The position numbers and the translations under genes are program-made. Shown here piece by piece: positions 25,034 through 37,000 of a stretch of DNA of 64,000 nucleotides. Source of the DNA: Streptomyces sp. QL37 (GTDB lineage Bacteria > Actinomycetota > Actinomycetes > Streptomycetales > Streptomycetaceae); assembly GCF_002941025.1 (NCBI RefSeq), contig NZ_PTJS01000001.1:1674001-1738000 (forward strand), read 5' to 3'. Numbering within the stretch: position 1 is the first letter of the stretch; each line of letters opens with the position of its first letter. Below the pieces are notes generated by a model. The model was not told the DNA's origin, searched no databases, and saw only the letters and a list, made by a program, of their open reading frames with translations.

Positions 25034-28000
25034 TCACAGGGCGTCGTCGTCGCCGACGAGGTCGTCGAGCGCCAGGGTGATCAGACTCTCGGCATCCATG
25101 GCGTCGATCGCGGGGCGGCCGGACTCGCCGTTCGCGGACCGCTCGCGGTCGGGCCGCAGTCCGGCGAGTTCGAGCAGGCTGTCCAGCAGTCCTGCTTCGC
25201 GGATTCTGGCCACCGGAAGGGCGGCCAGTGCGGCACGGACGGTCTCCTCCTCGCGCGGGCCTTCCGTGACGGACGGCGCCAGTTCGGCGGCGAGGTGGTC
25301 GGTGAGGACGGCCGGGCTCGGGTGGTCGAAGACGAGGGTGGCGGACAGGCGCAGCCCGGTCGCCTCGTTGAGCCGGTTGCGGAACTCGACGGCGGTCAGT
25401 GAGTCGAAGCCGAGGTCCTTGAAGGCCACCTCCGCCTCGAACTCCTCGGTCCCGAGCACCTGTCGGGCCTCGTCCCGCACCAGTTCGAGCAGGCGCGCGG
25501 TCCGCTCCTCGGGCGTACGGGCGGCCAGGTCGCGGCGGAGCGCCGCCGAGGCCACGGACGCGGTGGCACCGCTGCGGCGGGGCGCGCGCACCAGGCCGCG
25601 CAGCAGTGGGGCGACGTGGCCGGCGTCCCGCGGGGTGCCGAGGTCCAGGCGGGCGGGCAGCAGGACCGGCTCCCCGCGTCCCACCGCGGTGTCGAAGAGG
25701 CCCAGGCCCTCCGCCGTGTCGAGGGCGAGTACGCCCCCGGAGGCCATGCGGCGCGCGTCGTTGTCGCCCAGGCGGTCGGCCATGCCTCCGCTGCCCGCCC
25801 AGGCACCCCAGGCGAGCGAGACGGCCGGCAGCCCCAGGGAGCCCCGGTGTGCGGCGAGGGCGTCGAGGAAGGCGTTGCCCGCGGCGTAGGCGGCCTGGCC
25901 CGGACTGCCGAACAGGCCGGCCGCGGACGAGAACAGCACGAACGCGGTCAGCGGACGGTCCGCGGTGAGTTCGTGCAGATGCCAGGCGGCGTCCAGCTTG
26001 GGCCGCAGCACCGTGTCCAGCTGCTCGGGCGTGAGGGAGGTGAGGACGGCGTCGGCGAGGACACCGGCGGTGTGCACCACCGCGGTGACGGGGTGGTCCT
26101 CCAGTACGCGGGCGAGGGCGGAGCGGTCGGAGGCGTCGCAGGCGACGAGGGTGACCCGCGCACCGAGGGCGGCCAGTTCCTCCCGCAGTTCCCCGGCGCC
26201 GGGGGCCTTGTCGCCGCCGCGGCTGAGCAGGACGAGCCTGGTGGCGCCGTGCTCGGTGGCCAGGTGGCGGGCCACCTCCCGGCCGAGAGCGCCGGTGCCG
26301 CCGGTGATCAGCACGGTGCCCGTCCAGTCGGCCGCTACGTGCCCGTCCCGGCGCGGTGCGCGGACGAGGCGCGGTGCGCTCACCGTGCCTTCCCGGAGCA
26401 CCAGTTGGGGTTCGCCGGAGGCGACGGCGGAGGGCAGCAGTCGGCGGGAGGCGTCGGTGTCGTCGAGGTCGGCCAGGGCGATCCGGTCGGGGTGTTCCGA
26501 CTGGGCCGAGCGGATCAGACCCCACGCGGTGGCGGCACCGGGGTCGGTGACCGCCGCGGCGTCGGGGCCGACGGCCCCCCGCGTGGTGACAACCAGGCCG
26601 GTGCCGGCGAACCGCTCGTCGGCCAGCCAGTCCTGGACCACGGCGAGGAGCCGCCGGGCCCCGGCGCGGATCTCTTCGGGGTTCCGTCCGCCGGGGTGCG
26701 GGACGACCAGGGTGTCGGGGGCCAGGGCTGCGGCTTCGGACAGTCCGGTGACGGTCGTGACCTCGGCGATCTCCCCGCCGAGCGCGGCGGCCAGGTCCTC
26801 GTGGCCGGAGCCGAGGACGGCCCACCGGCCCGCCTGCGGGGCGGTGGGCACCGCGACGGGAACCCAGTCGAGGGCGAACAGGTCCTCGTGCCCGCCGTCG
26901 GCCGCCGCGGCGATCCTGGCGGGGTCGACCTCCCGCAGCGCCAGCGACGCGACCCGTGCGACGGGCCGGCCGGCGGCGTCGGCGGCGTCGATGCGTACGG
27001 CGCCGGAGTCCAGGGGTGCGATCCGCACACGCAGGGCGGTCGCGCCCGCGGCGTGCAGTTCGACGCCGCTCCAGGCGAACGGCAACGCCATCCGCTCCAA
27101 GGCTCCGGCGCGCAGGCCGACGGCGTGCAGCGCGGAGTCGAGCAGCGCCGGGTGCAGTCCGAAGGCGGCACCGTCCGTGTCGACGGCGACCTCGGCGTAC
27201 ACCTCGTCATCGAGGCGCCAGGCGGCGCGCAGCCCCCGGAAGCGGGGCCCGTACTCGGCTCCCAGCGCCGCGAGCCGGTCGTAGACGTCGTCCAGGTCGA
27301 CGGCTTCGGCGCCGGCCGGCGGCCAGGACGTCAGGTCGTGGGCGGGCAGCGGGTCCGCCGGCCGGAGGACGCCGGTGGCGTGGGTGGTCCAGGGGTCGTC
27401 GTCGGCCGCCGCGTACACGGTGAAGTCCCGGGCGCCGGTGGCGTCCGGCTCACCGGCGGTGGCCTGGAGGCGGACGCCGCCGTGCTCGGGCAGCACCAGC
27501 GGTTCGGAGACGGTCAGTTCCTCCACCACGGGGCAGCCCAGCCCGGCCCCCGCGGCAAGGGCCATCTCGACGAACGCCGTGCCCGGCAGCAGCGCTACGC
27601 CGCCGACACGGTGGTCGGCCAGCCACGGCTGGGCGGAGAGCGAGAGCCGGCCGGTGTGCAGGGCCGCGTCGGCGTCGGCGCGCTCGACGGCGGCGCCGAG
27701 CAGCGGGTGGCCGACAGCGGGCCCGGGCTGCCCATGGTCGCCGGTCATCCAGTAGCGGCCCCGCTGGAAGGCGTAGGTCGGCAGGTCCGAGCCGTCGCGG
27801 TGGGGCAGCAGGTCCGTCCAGTCGACGGTGGCGCCGTGCACGTGCAGCGCGGCCAGCCCGGTGACCAGGGCCTCGGTCTCCTCGCGGTCCTTGCGCTGGA
27901 GGGCGACCACGGCGGCCGTGTCCTCGGGCAGGCAGTCACCGGCGGCCGCGGTGAGCGCGCTGCCGGGCCCGACCTCGGCGAAGTGCCGGGCGCCCGCGTC

Positions 28001-31000
28001 GTGCAGGGCGGACACGGCGTCGGCGAAGCGGACCGCCTCACGGGCGTGCCGTACCCAGTAGTCGGGGGTGGACAGTTCGTCGGCGGCCGCGGGGGCGCCG
28101 GTGAGGGTGGACACCAGCGGGAGGCGCAGCGACCCGTACGACAGCGACTCCGCGACCTCGCGGAACTCGTCGAGCATCGGTTCCATCAGGGCCGAGTGGA
28201 ACGCGTGGCTGACGGCCAGTTCCTTGCTCCGGTCGAAGCGGGCGGCGAGCGCGCGGGCCGGGCCGGCGGGGCCGGAGACCACCACGGACGTGGGGCCGTT
28301 GACGGCGGCGAGGCCGACCCCGTCCCCGAGCAGCGGCGTGACCTCGTCCTCAGCAGCGCGTACGGCGATCATGACCCCGCCGTCGGGGAGCGCCTGCATC
28401 AGCCTTCCCCGGGCGGCGACGAGCCGGCACGCGTCCTGGAGGCCGAGGACGCCCGCCACATGGGCGGCGGCGATCTCGCCGACGGAGTGCCCGGCGAGCA
28501 GGTCCGGCCTGACGCCGAACGACTCCAGCAGCCGGAACAGGGCCACCTCGAAGGCGAACAGGGCGGGCTGGGTGTACTCGGTGCGCTCCAGCAGTCCGGC
28601 GGAGTCGAGGACGTCGCCGAGCGGCCGTTCCAGCAGCGGGTCCAGGTGGGAGCGGACCTCTTCGAAGGCGGTGGCGAAGGCGGGGAACGTGATGCCGAGC
28701 CGGGTGCCCATGCCGGGCAGTTGGGAGCCCTGGCCGGAGAAGAGCAGGGCCAGCTTGCCGTCGGTCGCCGGGCCGGCCGTGCCGACCGGGGGTGTGCGTC
28801 CCTCGGCCAGCGCCCGCAGCCCGGCGGTCAGGTCCTCGCGGGTGTGCCCGACGACGGCGGCGCGGTGGCCGAGTGCGGTACGGGCGTGGGCGAGGGCGCC
28901 GGCGGTCCGGCGCGGGTCGGCGTCCGGGTGGCCGTTCAGGTGGTCCAACAGCCGGCCGGCCTGTGCCCTCAGTGCCTGGGGCGTGCGGCCGGACAGCAGC
29001 CACGGCACGGCACCCGCAACGGGCGCGGCGGGCGGCGTGGCGGGGGCGGACGGCTCGGCGGGCGGCGCCTCCACGATCACATGGGCGTTGGTGCCGGAGA
29101 TCCCGAAGGAGGAGATGCCCGCGCGGCGCGGACGGCCGGGGTCCGGCCACGGCAGGGACTCGGTCAGCGGGCGGACGTTGCCGCCCTCCCACTCCACGTG
29201 CCGGGAGGGTATGTCGATGCCGAGGCTGGCCGGCAGGGTCTCGTGGTGGATCGCCTGAACCATCTTGATGACACCGGCGACACCGGCGGCGGCCTGGGTG
29301 TGGCCCAGGTTGGACTTGACCGAGCCGAGCCACAGCGGGCGTTCCTCGGTGTGCTCCGCGCCGTAGGTGGCGATCAGGGCCTGGGCCTCGATGGGGTCGC
29401 CGAGGGTGGTGCCGGTGCCGTGGGCCTCGACCACGTCGACGTCGGCCGCCCCGACGCCCGCCGCTTCCAGGGCGCGGCGGATGACGCGCTGTTGCGCGGG
29501 GCCGTTGGGGGCGGTGATGCCGTTGGAGGCGCCGTCCTGGTTGACGGCGGTGCCGCGGAGCACGGCGAGGATCGTCCGGCCGTTGCGGCGGGCGTCGCTG
29601 AGCCGCTCCAGCAGCAGCACGCCGGCTCCCTCGCCGAAGCCGGTTCCGTCGGCGGCGTCGGCGAAGGGGCGGCAGCGGCCGTCGCCGGAGAGGCCGCGGT
29701 GCCGGCTGAACTCCACGAAGGTGCCGGGGGTGGCCATGACGGTCACTCCCCCGGCCAGGGCGAGGGAGCAGTCGCCCTGACGCAGCGCCTGCGCGGCCAG
29801 GTGCAGGGCGACCAGCGACGAGGAGCAGGCGGTGTCGACGGACAGGGTCGGCCCCTCCAGCCCCAGGGTGTAGGCGACCCTGCCGGAGACGACGCTGCCG
29901 GAGCCGAAGCTGCCGAAGTAGTCGTGGTACATGACGCCCGCGAAGACGCCGGTGTCGGAGCCGCGCAGCGTGGCCGGGTCGATGGAGGCCCGCTCCAGGG
30001 CCTCCCAGGAGGTCTCCAGCAGCAGCCGCTGCTGGGGGTCGGTGACGAGAGCCTCCTCCTCGTCCATGCCGAAGAAGGCCGGGTCGAAGTCGGCCGCGTC
30101 GTACAGGAAGGCGCCGTGCCGGGTGTAGCTGGTGCCCGGCCTGTCCAGGGTGGGGTCGTGGAGGGTCTCGACGTCCCAGCCGCGGTCCGCGGGGAACTCC
30201 CCCACGGCGTCACGGCCTTCGGCCACGAGGCGCCACAGCTCCTCCGGGGAGGAGACGTCGCCGGGGAAGCGGCATCCCATGCCGACGATGGCGATGGGCT
30301 CGTCGGCGGCTGCGCGTACGGCGGTGGCGGGCGCGGCCCGGTCGAGGGCACCGGTCAGTTCACCCAGCAGGTACCGGGCGAGTTCGGCCGGGGTGGGGTG
30401 GTCGAAGACCAGGGTGGCGGGCAGCCGCAGTCCGGTCGTCGCGGCGAGTCCGTTGCGCAGTTCGACCGCGGCCAGGGAGTCGAAGCCCAGCTCGCGGAAG
30501 GGCAGCGTACGGCTGACCTCCTGGGCGGAGCGGTAGCCGAGGATGGTGGCGACCCGGCTCTGCACGAGTTCGGTGAGGAACGGCTCGCGTTCCGGCTCCA
30601 GCAGCCCGGCGAGCCGGTCGCGCAGCGAGTCGGCCCCGCCTGCGGCCGCGTGGCCGGCGGTCGCGCGGCGTACGGGTACCAGGCCGCGGAAGAGCGGGGC
30701 CAGGGCGTCCGCCTGGCCGCGCAGCGCCGCGGTGTCCAGCCGGACCGGGAGGACGACGGGGTCGGTGCCGCGCAGGGCGGCGTCGAACAGTGCCAGTCCT
30801 TCCTCGGTATCCAGCGGGGCGACACCACCGCGGGCGATGCGCGCCCGGTCGGATTCGTCGAGGGTGCCGGTCATGCCGCTCGCCTGGGCCCAGAGGCCCC
30901 AGGCCAGGGAGTGCGCGGGCAGGCCGAGGGAGTGCCGGTGGACGGCGAGGGCGTCGAGGTAGGCGTTGGCGGCGGCGTAGTTGCCCTGGCCCGGGGAGCC

Positions 31001-34000
31001 GAGGGTGGCGGCGGACGAGGAGAAGAGCACGAACGCCGACAGGCCGAGGTCCGCGGTGAGTTCGTGCAGGTTCCAGGCGGCGTCGACCTTAGGCCGGAAG
31101 ACCGCGTCGACGCGTTCGGGGGTGAGGGAGGCGAGCACGCCGTCGGCCAGCACGCCGGCCGCGTGGATCACGGCGGTCAGCGGACGGTCGGCGGGGATCC
31201 CGTCCAGCACCCCGGCGAGGGCCTCGCGGTCGGCGGTGTCGCAGGCGACGCCGGTCACCTCGGCGCCCAGCTCGGTCAGCTCGGTGATCAGGCCGTCGTC
31301 GGCGCCGCTCCGGCTGAGCAGCAGCAGGTGGCGTACGCCGAGGGGGCCGGCCAGATGGCGGGCGATGATCCCGCCTAGGGCGCCGGTCGCGCCGGTGAGC
31401 AGGACGGTGCCGGAGCCGAGGCCGGAGTCTGCGGTGGTGGAGGACCCGGCGTCCGTAGCCGGGACACGGGCCAGACGCGGCACGTACCAGGTGCCGTCGC
31501 GCAGCGCGAGGTGCGGTTCGCCGCTCGCGAGAGCCTCGGCGAGACGGTCCGGGCCAACGTCCGTCGCGCTCTCGACCAGGACGATGCGGCCGGGGTTCTC
31601 CGACTGTGCCGAGCGGACCAGCCCGCCGACCGCGGCGCCGGCCGGGTCGGTGCCGGTGACGACGACGAGGGCGCGGTCGCCGTCCTGTTCGTCGGCGAGA
31701 CGGTCGCGCAGCCGGTCGAGGACGGTGGCGACGGCGCCGCGCGTCTCGGCGGCGCCCACACCCGCCGGGGCGCGCAGCACCTCCCCGTCCCACGGTGTGA
31801 GCTCGGTCCCCGCCGGGGCCGGTGCGGGGACCCAGTCGACGTGGTGCAGCGCGCCGGACCGGGCGGACCGGGCGGCCGTGTCCAACACGTCGGTGCGCAG
31901 CGGGCGCAGGGTGAGGGAGTCGACCGTGGCGACGGGTGCTCCGGCCGGGTCGGCCAGGGTGAGGGTGACGGTGCCCTCGCCCGTGGCGCGGACCTTCACG
32001 CGCAGCGCGGTGGCTCCGGTGGCGTGCAGTCGTACCCCGGACCAGACGAACGGCAGCAGAGCCTGGTCGCCGGCGGCGTCGGTGAGGCCGACGGTGTGCA
32101 GGACGGCGTCGGTGAGGCCGACGGTGTGCAGGACGGCGTCGGAGAGAGCCGGGTGCAGTCCGAAACCGTCGACGGGTGCCTCGGTGGCGACCTCGGCGTA
32201 CACGGCGTCCTCGGTGCGCCAGGCGGCGCGCAAACCCTGGAACAGCGGGCCGTAGCCGAGTCCGAGGGCCGCGAGTTCGTCGTACAGGCCGTCGAGGGGC
32301 ACCGGTTCGGCGTCACGCGGCGGCCAGGAGGTGAGTGGTTCGACGACGGCCGGGAGGGAGCCGGTCGGAGCGAGCAGGCCGTCGGCGTGCCGCGTCCAGG
32401 GGAGGTCCTCGTCGGTGCTCTCGGGACGGGACCACAGGGTCAGCGGGCGGGTCCCCCCGTCGGGCGGGCCGACGACGGCCTGGAGCTGGACGGCTCCGTG
32501 GTCGGGCAGGACCAGCGGGGCGTGGAGCGTGAGCTCGGCAAGGTCGCCGCAGCCGACCTGGTCCCCCGCGCGCAGGGCGAGTTCGAGGTGTCCGGTGCCG
32601 GGGAACAGCAGCCGGTCCCCGACGCGGTGGTCGTTCAGCCAGGGGTGCGTGCCCGCCGAGAGCCGGCCGGTGAGTACGGCCTCCTCGCTGCCGGCCCGCG
32701 CGATGGCGGCGCCGAGCAGGGAGTGGTCGGTGGCCGAGAGGCCGGCGGAGGTGACGTCGGCTCCGGTGGAGGTGCTGTCGAGCCAGTACCACTCACGCTG
32801 GAAGGCGTACGCCGGCAGGGGGACGAGGCGGGCGCGACGGCCCTCGGCGACCGCGGCCCAGTCGACGTCCGCGCCGTGGGTGAAGGCCTCGCCCAGACCG
32901 ACGAGCAGCCGGTCCCGGCCGCCCTCGTCGCGGCGCAGCGAGCCGACGGCGGCGACCGCGTCGTCCGTCTCCTGGATTCCGACGGTCAGCACCGGGTGGG
33001 GGCTGGACTCCACGAACAGGGTGTGGCCGCCGGTGACGGCGCCGCGTACGGCCTGCTCGAACAGCACGGTGCTGCGGAGGTTGGTGTACCAGTACTCGGC
33101 CCCGAGCTCGGCGGTGTCGATCGGGGCGCCGGTGACGGTGGAGTAGAAGGGCACATCGGTGCTGCGCGGCTCGATGCCCGCGAGGTCCTCGGCGAGGCGT
33201 TCACGCAGGGACTCCACGTGTGCGCTGTGGGAGGCGTAGTCGACGGGCAGCCGTTTGGCGCGGACCTTGTCGGCGCGCAGCCGCAGAAGGAGTTCGTCGA
33301 GGGCGTCGGAGTCCCCGGAGACGACGGTGGAGGCGGTGCCGTTGACCGCGGCGACCGAGAGCCGGCCGTCCCACTCGGCGAGCCGTGCGCGGACCGCGTC
33401 GGCGCCCTCGGCCACGGACATCATGCCGCCGGAGCCGGACAGCAGTTCGGCGATGGCCTGGGAGCGCAGGGCGACCACGCGCGCGCCGTCCGCCAGGGAG
33501 AGCGCGCCGACGGCGCAGGCGGCGGCGATCTCGCCCTGGGAGTGGCCGATGACGGCGGCCGGGGCGACGCCGTAGCCGCTCCAGGTGTGTGCCAGGGACA
33601 CCATCACGGCCCACAGCAGGGGCTGGACGACGTCGACCCGGTCGAGCCCGCCGCGCAGTTCGGTGGCGAAGTCCCAGTCGGTCCAGGGCTCCAGGGCGGC
33701 GGCGCACTCGGCCATGCGGGCCGCGAACACCGGTGATCCGTCGAGGAGTTCCGTGGCCATGCCGGACCACTGCGAGCCCTGGCCGGGGAAGACGAAGACG
33801 GGGCGGGCCCGTCCGGTGGCGGTGCCCACGGCGAGGTTGCGGGCGGTGCCGCCGTCGGCCAGTGCGGCGAGTGCCCCGCGCAGTCCGGCGGGGTCGGTGC
33901 CGGTGACGGCGGCACGGTGCGCGAAGTGGGCGCGGCCGGTCGCCAGCGACCAGCCGACGTCGCGGGGGTCGAGCTCGGGGTGCGCGTCGAGGTGACCGAG

Positions 34001-37000
34001 CAGCGCGGCGGCCTGTCCGGCGAGCGCTGCGGGCGACTTCGCCGTGAGCAGCCACGGGACGGCGTGTCCCGGGGTGTCGGAATCCGGCGCCGCGGCGGGC
34101 TCCGGGGCCGCCGGAGCCTGTTCGAGGATGACGTGGGCGTTGGTGCCACTGATCCCGAAGGAGGACACCCCGGCCCGGCGCGGCCGGCCGGCCTCGGGCC
34201 AGGTCCGCTCCTCGGTCAGCAGGCGCACCTGCCCCGCCTCCCAGTCGACCTTGCCCGACGGTTCGTCGACGTGCAGGGTCCTGGGCAGGCTGCCGTGCCG
34301 CATCGCCATGACCATCTTGATCACGCCGGCGACGCCGGCCGCGGCCTGGGTGTGCCCGATGTTGGACTTGACCGACCCCAGCCACAGCGGCCGGTCCTCG
34401 GGCCGGTCCTGGCCGTACGTGGCCAGCAGGGCCTGCGCCTCGATCGGGTCGCCGAGGGTCGTACCGGTGCCGTGCGCCTCCACCACGTCGACGTCGGCGG
34501 TGGTGAGGCGGGCGTTCTCCAGGGCCTGGAGGATGACGCGTTCCTGGGAGGGGCCGTTGGGTGCGGTCAGGCCGTTGGAGGCGCCGTCCTGGTTGACGGC
34601 GGTCCCGCGGACGACGGCGAGGACCGGGTGGCCGTTGCGGCGGGCGTCCGAGAGGCGTTCCACCACCAGGACGCCGACGCCCTCGCCCCACACGGTTCCG
34701 GCTGCCGCGTCGGCGAACGCGCGGGTACGGGCGTCGGGAGCGAGGGCGCCCTGCCGGCTGAACTCGATGAAGGTCTCCGGGGTGGCCATGACGGCGACGC
34801 CGCCGACCAGGGCGAGGGAGGACTCGCCCTGGCGCAGCGACTGCCCGGCCAGGTGCAGCGCCACCAGCGAGGAGGAGCAGGCGGTGTCGACGGACAGCGA
34901 GGGGCCTTCGAGGCCGAGGGTGTAGGCGACCCGGCCGGAGATGATGCTGCCGGAGCCGAAGCTGCCGAAGTAGTCGTGGTACTGGACGCCCGCGAACACA
35001 CCGGTCGGGCTGCCCTTGAGGGAGTGCGGGTCGATGCCTGCGTGCTCCAGCGCCTCCCAGGAGGCCTCCAGCAGCAGCCGCTGCTGCGGGTCGGTGACGA
35101 GTGCCTCCTTGGGGCTGATGCCGAAGAACGCGGCGTCGAACGCGCCCGCGTCGTGGAGGAACCCGCCCTCACCGACGTAGGAGGTGTCGGGGCGCTGCCG
35201 GGTGGGATCGACGACGCGGTCCACGTCCCAGCCGCGGTTGGCGGGGAACGGGGCGATGGCGTCGGTGCCCTCGGCGACCAGCCGCCACAGGTCCTGCGGC
35301 GTGCGGACGTCGCCCGGGTAGCGGCAGGCCATGCCGACGATCGCCAGCGGCTCGTCGGCGCTTACCCGTCCGGTGCGCCGGGTGCGGCGGACGGCGCCGG
35401 AGGCCCCGGCGACCAGGGTGCCGAGATGCGTGGCGAGCGCCTCGGGCGAGGGATGGTCGAAGACGAGGGTGGCGGGCAGTCGCTGCCCCGTCTCGGCGGA
35501 CAGGGAGTTGCGCAGTTCGATCGCGGCGAGCGAGTCGAAGCCGAGGTCCTTGAAGGCCCGGTCGGTCTCCACGGTGTCCGGTCCGGCGTGTCCGAGGACG
35601 GCGGCCACATGGGTGCGGACGGTGTGCAGCAGCGCCTCGGCCCGCTCCGTCTCACCGAGGGAGGCCACGCGTTCGGCGAATCCGGACCCGGTGTCCCCGG
35701 TGGCGGCCTCCCGGCGGACCGGGCGCCCGGCCAGGGCACGGAGCACCGGGGCGAGTTCGCCGCCCTGGGCGCGCAGCGCGGACAGGTTCAGGCGCACGGG
35801 GGCCACCGCTGGGCGTCCGGTGCCCAGTGCCCGGTCGAACAGGGCGGTGCCCTCCTCGGCGGAGAGCGGGACCATGCCGCCGCGGGACATGCGGGCGAGG
35901 TCGGACTCGTCCAGGGCGCCGGTCATGCCGCCGGTCGGGGCCCAGGGCCCCCAGGCCAGGGCCAGGGCGGGCGAACCGTTCGCGGCGCGGTGGGCGGCGA
36001 GCGCGTCGAGGCAGGCGTTGGCGGCGGCGTAGTTGCCCTGGCCGGGGGCGCCGACGGTGCCGGCGACGGAGGAGAACAGCACGAACGCCGCCAGGTCGTG
36101 ACCACGGGTCAGTTCGTGCAGGTGGAGGGCGCCGAGTGCCTTGGGGGCGAGGACGGCGTCGAGCCGCTCGGGCGTCAGGGAGGCGACCACGCCGTCGTCG
36201 AGGACTCCCGCGGCGTGGACGACCGCGGTGAGCGGACGGTCCTGTCCGAGGCAGGTGAGCAGCGCGGAGACGGCTTCGCGGTCGGCGATGTCGCAGGCGT
36301 GTACGGAAGCGCTCGCGCCGAGCGCGGTGAGTTCGGCGACCAGGTCGTCGGCCCTGCCGCCGCGGCTGACCAGTGCGAGGTGGCGCACGCCGTGGGCGGT
36401 GACCAGATGCCGGGCGAGCACGGGCCCGAGTCCGCCGGTGGCGCCGGTCAGCAGCACGGTGCCGTCGGGGTCGAGGGCCGGGGCGAACGTGCCTTCCAGG
36501 GGCTCGGCGCGTACCAGCCGGGCCGCGCGGGCGGTGCCGGAGCGGACGGCGACCTGCGGTTCGCCGGAGGCGAGGACCGCGGGCAGCAGGGTGCCGGGGT
36601 CCGCGCCGGGTTCGAGGTCGAGCAGGACGCACCGGCCGGGGTTCTCCGACTGCGCGGAGCGCGCGAGGCCCCACACCGCCGCGCCGGCCAGGTCGGGCAC
36701 GTCCTCACCGGCGGTGGAGACGGCGCCCCGTGTGACGAGGGCCAGCGGCCGGGCGTCGTCGTCCTGGAGGGCTACGAGTGCGGTGTGCAGCGCGGCGCGT
36801 ACCGAGCCGGCGTCCGCGCCGGACGGGATCTCCAGCAGGCGGTGGTCGGCGGCGGGGGCGTCGGGGTCCAGCGCAAGCGGCTGCCAGTCGAGGACGAACA
36901 GGGCCTCGCCGGCGGTGTCCTGGGCGCCGCGCAGCCGCGTCAGCGGACGGGAGGCCAGGGAGTCGACGGTGGCGACGGGAGCGCCGGTGGCGTCGGCCAG

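Noticed and set aside
25616..31378. 1920-aa open frame on the plus strand across PKS D
   Set aside because: Frame mirrors the third-position GC of the minus-strand PKS; Gly/Arg/Val/Gln-rich with no domain, no ribosome site. The same applies to the plus-strand frames at 33917-40606 and 40503-46127.
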